Shown: piece by piece, positions 41,280 to 51,205 of the stretch
How the letters are laid out: each line of letters starts with the position of its first letter
Position numbering within the stretch: the first letter of the stretch is position 1
Assembly (NCBI GenBank): GCA_030698225.1
Contig: JAUYNR010000081.1
Coordinates: forward strand, 1-64,000
Length of the DNA: 64,000 nt
Direction of reading: 5' to 3'
Source: Oxalobacteraceae bacterium
GTDB taxonomy: Bacteria; Pseudomonadota; Gammaproteobacteria; Burkholderiales; Burkholderiaceae_D
The notes under the pieces: model-generated
The model's input: the letters and a program-made list of their open reading frames with translations, nothing else
Databases searched by the model: none
What the model was told of the DNA's origin: nothing
Made by a program: the position numbers and the translations under genes

Positions 41280-41511
41280 TGCTATTTTCCGTTCAATCGA
41301 ATAAACATCGCGAAAGGCTTGCGAAGTTTTATACACCTTCCCAGTATGATAAATAAATCATGCTTTACCGCATGTTTATAGAGTGACTTAAAAAATACCC
41401 CAACATTTTCATTTCAAGTTCGGGCCGCAGCCGACACCCGGCCGGAGCCACAAGACAACAGACGAAAATGGCGCGGACCGCGACCCTGTAATGTCGGTCT
41501 GCCGGACTGGA

Positions 41512-42081
41512 TCAAATCATCAGAGGCAACACGACAAACGCGCATAGCAATACCCATACGATCGCGCCTACCGAGAATGCCGCAAAACTCATCGATTGCG
41601 CCTCGATCTGCTCGTCCATTTTCAGGATGCTGTAAGTGCCGTGATACAGCAGGCTGACCGCAGCCAGGAATCCGAGCACGACGACGCCAATCATGGCCCA
41701 CAGATTGGGTATCAGCAGCCCGAGACTGGACAGCCACATCGGCACTCCGACGATCGCGGCAAGCAGGAAAGCGTCCTTGTAATGCACCGACAATTTATGC
41801 ACGGCCGCAATGTTCTTGATGATCCAGCCCATCAGCGGCACCGTCAGCAATTCCGCCACCAGGAACACCAATGCGACTGACTGCCAGCGCGCGTACGTTG
41901 GATCCATCAAATACGCCGATGCGTGGTGACTGCCCGCATACAGCAGCATCGCCGGCGGAATCAGCGAGAAGGGCAAGACCAGCAGCAAAAAGGTCTTCAG
42001 CACCGATGGATGCACGGCACCGACCTTGTCCCAGCCATCCCTGAAAGAAAACGGCATTTTTGTATAATTTAACAAGCTCAT
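41512..42081 (-). CDS. YIP1-family multispanning membrane protein
   Basis: 189 residues from ATG 42081, which follows an excellent AAGGAGGTG site. Five hydrophobic segments; N-terminus MSLLNYTKMPFSFRDGWDK, central GWIIKNIAAVHKLSVHYKDAF, typical of bacterial YIP1-like inner-membrane proteins of unknown role. Bases 41280-41511 carry no gene; they include a GC-rich patch near 41440-41460 that may fold. Confidence 0.8.
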   Translation of the reverse strand: MSLLNYTKMPFSFRDGWDKVGAVHPSVLKTFLLLVLPFSLIPPAMLLYAGSHHASAYLMDPTYARWQSVALVFLVAELLTVPLMGWIIKNIAAVHKLSVHYKDAFLLAAIVGVPMWLSSLGLLIPNLWAMIGVVVLGFLAAVSLLYHGTYSILKMDEQIEAQSMSFAAFSVGAIVWVLLCAFVVLPLMI

Positions 42082-42206
42082 TTCAAGCACCTCCTTGGTT
42101 GTCATACACAGTCTCGATTGCGTTTTACCACCCTGCCACTGCCACGAAGAAACGTTCCTGCAAAATTTTCACTGCGCTAATCCATATGAACGATGCGGGT
42201 CAAGGC

Positions 42207-42232
42207 ATCAAATATTTATATCAATATATGAT
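42207..42232. promoter_or_regulatory. Imperfect AT-rich palindrome, candidate MarR operator
   Basis: A 26-base sequence beginning ATCAAATATT and ending AATATATGAT is nearly self-complementary, with four mismatched positions. It lies between the divergent YIP1 and MarR genes, about 110 bases before MarR. MarR proteins often bind such AT-rich palindromes. The rest of 42082-42341 shows nothing else. Confidence 0.45.
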
Positions 42233-42341
42233 ACAAAATCATAAAATCCAATTACTATTTTTTCGATTCTGCATGCCGCAGCGCGTCAAACTCTGCCGGC
42301 CATCGTTTAGACTCTGACTTCCTTTACCTTCCCGGCGCGTA

Positions 42342-42776
42342 ATGACCAATCCCCCACCACCCGACACTCTTTCCAAACTGGATTACGAACTGCTGGCGGA
42401 TTTTCGATATCAGCTGCGGCGATTCATGCGCTTCAGCGAAGAAATTACGCAAAGCCACGGCATCACGCCGCTGCAGTACCTGCTGTTATTGCAGGTAAAG
42501 GGATATCCGGGGCGCAATTGGGCAACCATCGCCGAACTGGCCGAGCGCCTGCAATCGCATCATCACGGCGTCGTCGCACTGGCTTCGCGCTGCGAGAAAG
42601 CGGCACTGGTGGCGCGCCGTCCGGGCCGGGATGACGGCCGCTGCGTCGAGATATACCTGCTGCCGAAGGGCGAGGAACTGTTGCGGCAACTGGCCATGCT
42701 GCACAAGGATCAGCTGGTCGACCTGCAACAGATTCTGAAAATTCCGAGCGAGAATTTGCTGAAGCGATTCAGCTAG
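42342..42776 (+). CDS. MarR-family transcriptional regulator
   Basis: 144 residues with the winged-helix core: ITPLQYLLLLQVKGYPG, then WATIAELAERLQSHHHGVVALASR (recognition helix, about 62-85) and wing RRPGRDDGRCVEIYL. One Cys lies in the wing and one before it. Divergent from the YIP1 gene. Ligand unknown. Confidence 0.88.
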   Translation: MTNPPPPDTLSKLDYELLADFRYQLRRFMRFSEEITQSHGITPLQYLLLLQVKGYPGRNWATIAELAERLQSHHHGVVALASRCEKAALVARRPGRDDGRCVEIYLLPKGEELLRQLAMLHKDQLVDLQQILKIPSENLLKRFS

Positions 42777-42867
42777 ATTCAGCCAAATCCCGTCCGGTCG
42801 ATGCCGGGCCGGACCGGTTCCGCCCGCGGCCGCATTCATTGGATCAGCGCATCCGTTATCAATGGGC

Positions 42868-42902
42868 TTGCACTTGGATTCAAACAGTACTATATTAGTA
42901 CT
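42868..42902 (+). promoter_or_regulatory. suf operon promoter with overlapping operator
   Basis: -35 TTGCAC (42868-42873), 17-base spacer, -10 TATATT (42891-42896). A perfect 7-bp inverted repeat AGTACTA-TAT-TAGTACT (42886-42902) covers the -10. This layout predicts direct autorepression by the Rrf2 regulator encoded 24 bases downstream. Confidence 0.7.
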
Positions 42903-42925
42903 CATTGAATTTCAGGAATAGAAAA

Positions 42926-43428
42926 ATGCTACGAATGAGCAAAATGGCCGATTACGGCACCGTGATCCTGACCACCATGGTGCATGAACCCCAGCGCATA
43001 CAAAGCGCGGCAGGAATCGCGGCCGTGATCCGGGTGCCGGTGCCGACCGTCAGCAAGATACTCAAGATACTGACCCGCGAAGGCCTGGTGGTATCGCTGC
43101 GCGGCGCCAAGGGTGGCTATTTGCTGTCCCGCCCGCCTTCCCAGATCACCATTTCGCACATCATCAATGCGATGGACGGACCGATCGGCATGACCGAATG
43201 CAGCATCACGCCCGGTCTGTGCACGCAGGAATCGGGCTGCGCGGTACGCGCCAACTGGCTAAGAGTCAATCGCATCGTGCTCAATGCGCTGGATCAGATC
43301 ACGCTGGACCAGATGATCCAGCCGGTGATCGAAATTGTCGAAACTGTCGACATCAGCGCGCTGCGGCGGCCATTGCCGCTGCCGCAACCGGCGCCAACCC
43401 TGAATCGCAGAATGAATGGAGAACAAGC

Positions 43429-43432
<4 letters not shown>
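42926..43432 (+). CDS. sufR: Rrf2-family Fe-S regulator of the SUF operon
   Basis: 168 residues from ATG 42926. Rrf2 winged helix with [19 protein letters not shown] (recognition region) and [11 protein letters not shown] wing. Three Cys in [16 protein letters not shown] are placed like the IscR cluster ligands, so it probably holds a [2Fe-2S] cluster and senses Fe-S demand. It belongs to the SUF-assembly regulator subgroup, not cyanobacterial SufR. Overlaps sufB by four bases (ATGA). The symbol is functional, not phylogenetic. Confidence 0.88.
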
Positions 43433-44880
<1,448 letters not shown>

Positions 44881-44905
44881 TAAAACGGGCCTCCCTCTCC
44901 CCCGG

Positions 44906-44931
44906 CCCCTCTCCCGCACGCGGGAGAGGGG
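44906..44931. repeat. Perfect 12-bp hairpin element between sufB and sufC
   Basis: CCCCTCTCCCGC, AC loop, GCGGGAGAGGGG. It is preceded by another CCTCTCCCCC-rich stretch. This looks like a REP-type intergenic palindrome rather than a terminator, since no T-run follows and the operon continues 42 bases on. Confidence 0.7.
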
Positions 44932-44972
44932 AGCAAAGTGAATCGCTGCGCGACGTTAAAAAGGAAACCATC

Positions 44973-45743
44973 ATGTTGGAAATCAGAAATCTGCAAGCCA
45001 GTGTCGAGAACAAGCCAATTTTGCGCGGCCTCGATCTGACCGTAAAGGCCGGCGAAGTGCATGCGATCATGGGGCCGAACGGCTCCGGCAAGAGTACGCT
45101 GGCGCAAGTGCTGGCGGGACGCGAAAACTTTACCGTCACCGGCGGCGAAGTGCTGTACCAGGGCCGCGATCTGCTGGCGCTGGCGCCCGAAGAGCGGGCC
45201 CGGGAAGGGGTGTTTCTGGCGTTCCAGTATCCGGTGGAAATCCCCGGCGTCAGCAATGTCTATCTGCTGAAAGCGGCGCTGAACAATATCCGCAAGCATC
45301 GCGGCCTGCCGGAACTCGACGCGATGGAATTTCTCAGCCTGATCAAGCAGAAAATGGCGCAGATGGAGATGAGCACAGAGTTGCTGTACCGCTCGGTCAA
45401 CGAAGGTTTTTCCGGCGGCGAGAAAAAGCGCAACGAAATCCTGCAAATGGCCTTGCTGGAGCCGAAACTGGCGATTCTCGACGAGACCGACTCCGGGCTC
45501 GACATCGATGCGCTGCAAATCGTCGCCAAGGGCATCAATGCATTGCGCAGCCCGGAGCGCGCGATGATCATGGTGACCCACTACCAGCGGCTGCTGGATT
45601 ACGTGGTGCCCGACTTCGTGCATGTACTGTCGCAGGGCAGAATCATCAAAACCGGCGGCAAGGAACTGGCGCTCGAACTGGAGCAGCGCGGTTACGGCTG
45701 GCTGGAAGATGCGGCAGCGGCACAGAACAGCGTGGCGGCATGA
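44973..45743 (+). CDS. sufC: Fe-S assembly ATPase SufC
   Basis: 256 residues. ABC-type ATPase without a membrane partner, energises SufBD. Walker A GPNGSGKST near residue 33, SufC-type signature FSGGEKKRNEI, Walker B LAILDETDSGLD and switch His in VTHYQRLL. The ATG is preceded by AAAAAGGAAACC. Overlaps sufD by four bases. Confidence 0.97.
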   Translation: MLEIRNLQASVENKPILRGLDLTVKAGEVHAIMGPNGSGKSTLAQVLAGRENFTVTGGEVLYQGRDLLALAPEERAREGVFLAFQYPVEIPGVSNVYLLKAALNNIRKHRGLPELDAMEFLSLIKQKMAQMEMSTELLYRSVNEGFSGGEKKRNEILQMALLEPKLAILDETDSGLDIDALQIVAKGINALRSPERAMIMVTHYQRLLDYVVPDFVHVLSQGRIIKTGGKELALELEQRGYGWLEDAAAAQNSVAA

Positions 45744-47074
45744 TGAACAATCGATCCCGGGAACACACACTGGCCGATTTCCAGCGCGTTGCTTTGGTTC
45801 TGCCGGGCGCGCGGGCGCCGTGGCTGGCGCAGGCGCGCAGTGCGGCACTGGAGCGGTTCGCGCACAGCGGCTTTCCGACCATCCGCGACGAAGAATGGAA
45901 ATACACCAGCGTCGCCGCGATCGAAAAGCACGCATTTCTGGCCTTGCCCGGTGGCGGCGGCAACGCAGCGGCAGCCGCCGCATTGGTGCAGAATCTGGCG
46001 TTAAACGACGGCAGCGGCCATCTGCTGGTATTTCACAACGGCCGCCATGCGCCTGCGCTGTCGGCGCCCGGCCGCCTGCCTGCCGGCGTGACGCTGGGCA
46101 GCCTGGCCGATGCGCTGGAACAGATGCCGGACGCACTCGCACCTTATCTCGGCGATAACGAGCGCCAGACCGTATTCGGTGCGCTGAATACCGCCTTCAT
46201 GGCCGATGGCGCGTATCTACATCTGCCGCGCGGAACCGTGATGGAGCAGCCGGTGCACCTGCTTTTCATCACCACCGCGTCGGGCGCTGCCATCGCGCCG
46301 CGCAACCTGATCGTGGCCGAAGCAGGCGCGCAGGCGACGGTGATCGAGCATTACGCGGGACCGGATGGCGTGGTGTATTTCACCAATGTCGTGACGCAGA
46401 TCTTCGCGGCGGAAAATGCCGCAATCGAGCACTACAAGCTGCAGCAGGAAGCCGCGCAAGCGTTCCATGTCGCCGGCATCCACGTGGCGCAAGGACGCGG
46501 CAGCCGGCTGGCGTCGCACTCGATCACGCTCGGCGCGGCACTGGCGCGCAACGATATTACGACCGCATTCAATGCGCCGGGCTGCGAAGCGACGCTCAAC
46601 GGCCTGTATCTGGTCGGCGGCCAGCAGCACGTCGACAACCACACCCGCATCGATCATCTGCAGCCGAACGGCACCAGCCATGAATATTATCGCGGCGTGC
46701 TGGACGGCCGCTCGCGTGCGGTGTTCAACGGCAAGGTGATCGTCCATCCGGGCGCGCAGAAGACCAATGCGTCCCAAGTTAACCACAATCTGCTGCTGTC
46801 CCGGGATGCGGAAATCGACACCAAGCCGCAGCTGGAAATCCATGCGGACGACGTGCAGTGCACGCACGGCGCAACCATCGGCCAGATCGACGACGAACAG
46901 CTGTTTTATCTGCGCTCGCGCGGAGTCGAAGAAGCGATGGCAAGAGGCTTGCTGATCCATGCGTTCGCCCATGACGTGATCGAACGCATCCGGGTCGCAG
47001 CGCTGCGCAGCCGCATCGAACAAATCCTGCTCACCCGATTGCCGCAAGGCGATCGCATCAAGGAATTGACATGA
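45740..47074 (+). CDS. sufD: Fe-S scaffold subunit SufD
   Basis: 444 residues. Partner of SufB. Recognisable: TIRDEEWKYTSV near residue 50, the beta-helix core, and C-terminal DDVQCTHGATIGQIDDEQLF with the conserved His, followed by YLRSRGV. Overlaps sufC (ATGA) and sufS (ATGA), so expression is tightly coupled. Confidence 0.95.
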   Translation: MMNNRSREHTLADFQRVALVLPGARAPWLAQARSAALERFAHSGFPTIRDEEWKYTSVAAIEKHAFLALPGGGGNAAAAAALVQNLALNDGSGHLLVFHNGRHAPALSAPGRLPAGVTLGSLADALEQMPDALAPYLGDNERQTVFGALNTAFMADGAYLHLPRGTVMEQPVHLLFITTASGAAIAPRNLIVAEAGAQATVIEHYAGPDGVVYFTNVVTQIFAAENAAIEHYKLQQEAAQAFHVAGIHVAQGRGSRLASHSITLGAALARNDITTAFNAPGCEATLNGLYLVGGQQHVDNHTRIDHLQPNGTSHEYYRGVLDGRSRAVFNGKVIVHPGAQKTNASQVNHNLLLSRDAEIDTKPQLEIHADDVQCTHGATIGQIDDEQLFYLRSRGVEEAMARGLLIHAFAHDVIERIRVAALRSRIEQILLTRLPQGDRIKELT

Positions 47075-48333
47075 AAATGGACACAAAAGAGCTGACTAAG
47101 CCAACTGATGCACAGCGCGGCGTGGCCGACTGGCGCCGGGATTTTCCTATCCTGCACACTACCGTGGCCGGCAAGCCGCTGGTGTATCTGGACAATGCCG
47201 CCACCACCCAGAAGCCGCAATCGGTGATCGATGCCGAAGTCGCGTATTACAGCCAGACCAACGCCAACGTGCATCGCGGCGTGCATACGCTGAGCCAGCG
47301 CGCCACCGACCAGTATGAAGCGGCGCGCGACAAGGTGCGGCGCTTCATCAATGCCGCCAGCAGCAAGGAAATCGTGTTTGTGCGCGGCACCACCGAAGCG
47401 ATCAACCTGGTCGCGCAAAGCTATGCCCGCCCGCTCTTGACTGCGGACGACAACATCATCATCAGCGCGATGGAACACCACTCCAACATCGTGCCGTGGC
47501 AAATGGTGTGCGCGCAGACCGGCGCGGAACTGCGGGTGGTGCCGGTCAACGATGCCGGCGAATTCGAGTTCGATGTCTTCGCCAAGCTGATCGGCCCCGG
47601 CACCAAACTGGTCGCCGTCACCCATCTGTCGAACGCGCTGGGCAGCATCGCGCCGGTCAAGCGCATCATCGATCTGGCGCACTCGCACGGCGTGCCGGTG
47701 CTGCTGGACGGCGCGCAGGCGATATCGCATATCGGGGTCGATGTGGCCGCGCTGGATTGCGATTTTTATGCCTTTTCCGGTCACAAGATTTTCGGTCCGA
47801 CCGGCATCGGTGCGCTGTACGGCAAGCAGGCGCTGCTGGAGGCGATGCCGCCGTACCAGGGCGGCGGCGACATGATCCGCTCGGTCACCTTCGGCAAGAC
47901 CGAATACAACGACCTGCCGTACAAGTTCGAGGCTGGCACGCCGAACATCGCCGGCGCCATCGGGCTGGGGGCGGCGCTCGATTACGTAACAGCCATCGGC
48001 ATCGACGCGATCGCCCGCCACGAACACGATTTGCTTGCATACGCGACCAAGCGGGTGTCGGCAATACCAGGCTTGCGCATCATCGGCACCGCTGCGCAAA
48101 AGGCCAGCATCCTGTCTTTTACGATGGAAGGCATACATCCGCACGACATCGGCACCATTCTGGACCACGCCGGGGTTGCGATTCGCGCCGGCCACCACTG
48201 CGCAATGCCGTTGATGCAGCGTTTTGGCCTTTCCGGCACCGCGCGCGCTTCGTTTGCGTTCTACAACACGCGCGCCGAAGTCGATGCGCTGGCGGCGGCG
48301 CTGCATCAGGTACGGGAGATGTTTCAGCCATGA
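47071..48333 (+). CDS. sufS: Cysteine desulfurase SufS
   Basis: 420 residues. PLP enzyme that takes sulfur from cysteine for cluster assembly. YLDNAATTQKP at the N-terminus, PLP Lys in FSGHKIFGPTG, and the persulfide Cys in RAGHHCAMPLMQRFG, the short-loop group II (SufS) form. It pairs with the SufU encoded next. No SufE is present in this operon. Confidence 0.96.
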   Translation: MKMDTKELTKPTDAQRGVADWRRDFPILHTTVAGKPLVYLDNAATTQKPQSVIDAEVAYYSQTNANVHRGVHTLSQRATDQYEAARDKVRRFINAASSKEIVFVRGTTEAINLVAQSYARPLLTADDNIIISAMEHHSNIVPWQMVCAQTGAELRVVPVNDAGEFEFDVFAKLIGPGTKLVAVTHLSNALGSIAPVKRIIDLAHSHGVPVLLDGAQAISHIGVDVAALDCDFYAFSGHKIFGPTGIGALYGKQALLEAMPPYQGGGDMIRSVTFGKTEYNDLPYKFEAGTPNIAGAIGLGAALDYVTAIGIDAIARHEHDLLAYATKRVSAIPGLRIIGTAAQKASILSFTMEGIHPHDIGTILDHAGVAIRAGHHCAMPLMQRFGLSGTARASFAFYNTRAEVDALAAALHQVREMFQP

Positions 48334-48782
48334 ACGAGCTACGGGAACTGTATCAGGAAGTGATCTTCGACCACTACCGCAAACCGCGCAATTGCCATGT
48401 GCTGGACTGCGTCAGCCACCATGCGGAAGGCTACAACCCGTTGTGCGGCGACCAGGTCACGGTCTATCTGAAAGTCGAAGACGGCGTGATTGAAGACCTC
48501 AGCTTCAAGGGCACCGGCTGCGCGATTTCGACCGCTTCCGCGTCGTTGATGACCGAAGCATTGAAGGGCAAGAAACTTGCCGAAGTCGAACACCTGTTCA
48601 ACGATTTCCACCGGATGGTCACCGGGTCGGATTCGGAATCGGTGCCGCACCCGGATCTGGGCAAGCTCGAAGCGCTGGCCGGCGTGCATGAATTCCCGGC
48701 CCGCGTGAAATGCGCGACGCTGGCCTGGCACACGCTGCAAGCCGCGCTGAAAAACCAATCGGAACCAGTTAAAACGGAGTAG
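48330..48782 (+). CDS. sufU: SufU-type sulfur transfer/scaffold protein
   Basis: 150 residues; ATG overlaps the sufS stop. Metal-site residues: Cys39-Gly-Asp41 (NPLCGDQ), Cys64 (GTGCAIS) and Cys128 (RVKCATL). The stretch between Cys64 and Cys128 is longer than in IscU, which marks the SufU subtype. In Firmicutes SufU is a zinc-dependent sulfur acceptor of SufS; by position the same role is likely here. Confidence 0.92.
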   Translation: MNELRELYQEVIFDHYRKPRNCHVLDCVSHHAEGYNPLCGDQVTVYLKVEDGVIEDLSFKGTGCAISTASASLMTEALKGKKLAEVEHLFNDFHRMVTGSDSESVPHPDLGKLEALAGVHEFPARVKCATLAWHTLQAALKNQSEPVKTE

Positions 48783-48786
48783 AAAA

Positions 48787-49143
48787 ATGACTTACGACGC
48801 ATCCTTCATGGATGGTGACAACGATTCCAGCCAAGCCGGCGACACCCTCAGGGAAAATCTGATCGCTGCGCTGCGCACCATTTACGACCCCGAGATCCCG
48901 GTCAACATCTACGACCTGGGGCTGATTTACAGCATCGAGATCGAGCCCGACGGCCAGGTCGAGATTGAAATGACGCTCACCGCACCGGCCTGCCCGGTAG
49001 CCGGCACCTTCCCCGCCACCGTCGAGGAACGCCTGTCCGAGGTACCGGGCGTGGCCGGCGTGCACGTCGAACTGGTGTGGGAGCCGGCCTGGAGCATGGA
49101 TTCGATGAGCGAGGACGTGAGGCTGGAACTGGGCTTGTTTTAG
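48787..49143 (+). CDS. sufT: SufT, DUF59/MIP18 Fe-S assembly factor
   Basis: 118 residues. Conserved core: TIYDPEIPVNIYDLGLIYSIEI and LTAPACPVAGTFP with the single functional Cys (near 68), then VELVWEPAWSMDSMSED. Acts as an auxiliary maturation factor for Fe-S proteins. Four bases after sufU. The TAG stop overlaps the large palindrome that follows. Confidence 0.94.
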   Translation: MTYDASFMDGDNDSSQAGDTLRENLIAALRTIYDPEIPVNIYDLGLIYSIEIEPDGQVEIEMTLTAPACPVAGTFPATVEERLSEVPGVAGVHVELVWEPAWSMDSMSEDVRLELGLF

Positions 49144-49191
49144 TAGTGCAGGCCTCCGTGCCTGCATGCCGGCACGGAGGCCTGCACTACT
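49142..49191. repeat. 21-bp perfect inverted repeat between sufT and the Rieske gene
   Basis: Arms 49142-49162 and 49171-49191 are exact complements around an 8-nt loop; each contains GTGCAGGCCTCCGTGCC. The inner part shares GTGCAGGC with the palindrome at 49788-49811, so both may belong to one dispersed repeat family. Confidence 0.85.
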
Positions 49192-49214
49192 GCATCAACA
49201 CTGAAGGAACTGCC

Positions 49215-49535
49215 ATGTCGAACTGGTCCGATGTCGCCCGCGTCAGCGAATTCGCCGCCGGAACCTGGCGTTCGATCGATCTGGATGGAACCCAGGTTGC
49301 GGTATTCAACCTCGAAGGCGCGTATTACGCGATCGAGGATGTCTGCACCCACGATGGCGGCATCCTGACCGGCGGCACACTGGAAGGCGAGGAAATCGTC
49401 TGCCCGCGCCACGGTGCCCGCTTTTCGGTCAAAACCGGCAAGGTGCTGGCGCCGCCCGCATATGAGGATGTCGGCCAGTTTCCGGTACAGGTGGCAAACG
49501 GCATGGTGCAAGTGCGGGATCCGCGCTGGGACTGA
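49215..49535 (+). CDS. Rieske [2Fe-2S] ferredoxin, SUF-associated
   Basis: 106 residues. Cluster ligands CTHD (Cys and His) and CPRHG (Cys and His) give the Rieske pattern. No signal peptide, so a soluble cytoplasmic ferredoxin of the non-haem dioxygenase type. ATG at 49215 follows GAAGGAAC. Such genes end many SUF operons, where they may deliver electrons for cluster assembly. Confidence 0.92.
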   Translation: MSNWSDVARVSEFAAGTWRSIDLDGTQVAVFNLEGAYYAIEDVCTHDGGILTGGTLEGEEIVCPRHGARFSVKTGKVLAPPAYEDVGQFPVQVANGMVQVRDPRWD

Positions 49536-49705
49536 TGCGGTTATGTTCGACCGTTAATAATACCTGGATCCGTGAGGGGAAATAAATAATATCCTTTAAA
49601 ATCAAATAGTTAAATAACATATTCACACCCTCTGCTGGGTGAGTGGATAAGTGGCGTAGCACGTTGATTCAGAAGGACATTTCGAAATCACATCACGGAT
49701 TCAGG

Positions 49706-49725
49706 TAATACATAACGATGTATTA
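49706..49725 (+). terminator. Weak hairpin after the suf operon
   Basis: TAATACAT, AACG loop, ATGTATTA: 8-bp AT-rich stem, followed by TTTAATACC. It is 170 bases past the Rieske gene. Bases 49536-49787 carry no gene and are AT-rich relative to the surroundings. Confidence 0.35.
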
Positions 49726-49787
49726 TTTAATACCACAATTAATATATGCGGTAATTGCATTGTTTTAAGGCATACTCCATAGAAATC

Positions 49788-49811
49788 AGTGCAGGCATCG
49801 ATGCCTGCACT
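49788..49811. repeat. 24-bp perfect palindrome
   Basis: AGTGCAGGCATC followed directly by its complement GATGCCTGCACT, with no loop. It ends 6 bases from the stop of the FmdE-like gene and resembles the repeat at 49142-49191. Could act as a bidirectional transcript end or a protein site. Confidence 0.8.
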
Positions 49812-49817
49812 GCCACC

Positions 49818-50429
49818 TCAATCGCCACGCGCACCGAAGGTCACCAGCCGCGGATCGTCGACCAGGTCCAGAATCTGCCGCACCCGCTCCTGCCACATCG
49901 TGGCAAATTCACGCTTTTCCGCTTCCTCGGCCGCGCCGCCCAGCACTTTTTGCATCAGTCGCAGCACCGCCGGCATCGGCGGCACGATGTCGGGATGGTA
50001 ACCAACGGTAACGCTGGCGCCGCTGTCGGTGCGCTGGAAGCGGATTTCGCCGTCCAGCGCGACGTCGAAAAACAGCAGGTTGCGGCGGTCGAAACGGCCT
50101 GAAATTCCCTTGAATCCGCTGTCGCCGGTGGCCCCGGTAATCAGGCCGACCACATTGGCGATCACGCCGGTGACGCCGCTTTGCAGCGCATTTCGGAACT
50201 CGACCCTGATGCCGCCGCGTTGCGGCAAGTCATCGCCGTACAGGCCGCCCAGCGCCTTCAACGTCATCAGGTAGGCACCGGCCACCGTCGGGCAGGAATG
50301 GCCGGCCAGCTTGACCGCATCGGCATACGAATACTCGATCAGGCCGCCCGCGGCCGCTCCCAGCAATTCGGCCAGCGGATCGCAGACGGTGATTTTTCTG
50401 GCTTGTTCAAAAAAAGATGGATAGTGCAT
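49818..50429 (-). CDS. FmdE-like domain protein, function unknown
   Basis: 203 residues from ATG 50429, which has a clear AGGAG site 6 bases upstream. The block KLAGHSCPTVAGAYLMTLKAL resembles the Cys-containing N-terminal motif of FmdE-family proteins, and the following Gly-rich region (GVIANVVGLITGATGDSG) fits. No signal or membrane helix. FmdE assignment is from memory of motif shape and is uncertain. The frame extends upstream to 50516 only through a chemotaxis-receptor-like remnant. Confidence 0.6.
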   Translation of the reverse strand: MHYPSFFEQARKITVCDPLAELLGAAAGGLIEYSYADAVKLAGHSCPTVAGAYLMTLKALGGLYGDDLPQRGGIRVEFRNALQSGVTGVIANVVGLITGATGDSGFKGISGRFDRRNLLFFDVALDGEIRFQRTDSGASVTVGYHPDIVPPMPAVLRLMQKVLGGAAEEAEKREFATMWQERVRQILDLVDDPRLVTFGARGD

Positions 50430-50483
50430 CAACGGCTCCTGTATGGGGATGTTCAGGCGCTGCATGTCGTGCAGCGGCGGTGC

Positions 50484-50522
50484 GCCGGCCAGCTTGCGCA
50501 CTTCGTCGGCCACCACAGCAAA
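50484..50522 (-). pseudogene. Possible methyl-accepting chemotaxis protein fragment
   Basis: The minus-strand frame reads FAVVADEVRKLAG, identical to the signalling-tip motif of chemotaxis receptors. It has no start of its own, and sequence on either side does not continue as a receptor. It is in frame with the FmdE-like gene. Either a truncated receptor remnant or a coincidence. Confidence 0.45.
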
Positions 50523-50671
50523 AACTTGCCGTGCGCCCTGCCCGGAAAATCTTCGCTGCAGACGAAAAGAGCGAGTGCTGCGACCCGCTCCGTTTCTGTC
50601 GCCAAAGTGGTCCGGGCCTGCCGGTCATGCAGATGACTGCTGCATGGATTGCTATTGGCGTTACGCCCGAC

Positions 50672-50938
50672 TTAACTGCCGCCGCAACCGCCGCAGCAAC
50701 TGCCGTTTTCGCCGTGCACCGATTTTTCGGTACTGATTGCGTAACCGGCCTGCACCAGCACGTTTTGCAATTCCTGCGAAGAAGTGATCTGGTCGTCGAA
50801 CTGGACTTTGACTTCGCTGCTTTCGAGTGCAATTTCTATCTCGCCTACGCCTCTGACGCCGCGTAGCACGCGGGTCACGCTGTCAGCGCAATTCTGGTTG
50901 GTAGTTCCGGTCAGTTTCAAGGTTTCGGATCGCATCAT
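50672..50938 (-). CDS. HMA-like domain protein with Cys-rich tail
   Basis: 88 residues (ATGATG start). Ferredoxin-like HMA fold: SETLKLTGTTNQNCADSVTRVL, GEIEIALESSEVKVQFDD, LVQAGYAI. The usual MxCxxC copper site is reduced to a single Cys (NQNC). A tail SCCGGCGGS supplies three Cys. It may bind metal through the tail or dimerise. Bases 50523-50671 hold no gene; 50939-51205 are AT-rich with no gene. Confidence 0.82.
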   Translation of the reverse strand: MMRSETLKLTGTTNQNCADSVTRVLRGVRGVGEIEIALESSEVKVQFDDQITSSQELQNVLVQAGYAISTEKSVHGENGSCCGGCGGS

Positions 50939-51205
50939 ATTTCCTTTTGCATGTGTATGAGGACAATGAGAGAAACATATTCTCCATTTCTTTCAGCGTC
51001 ATTGTGACATAACAATCATATTAAATACATCTTTAAATTATTCCATCTTGAAAAAAACGATCATGAATTCGATTAATTTGCCGGCGCGCACAAAATAAAG
51101 CGGTCATATGTTTGCTACCGCACAAAACTTGCACCGATTTCGGCTGTAAAGTTGCTCTGTCGGTCAAAAAAAACGTTCAACATTCATTCCCGAAAGGAAC
51201 TTGAT

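Noticed and set aside
49142-49811. Palindromes considered as CRISPR repeats
   Set aside because: Only two copies, about 600 bases apart, with a gene between and no regular spacers.
50407-50866. Overlapping open frames on both strands around the HMA-like gene
   Set aside because: Both are biased-composition translations with no motif; the HMA-like gene in another frame explains the region.
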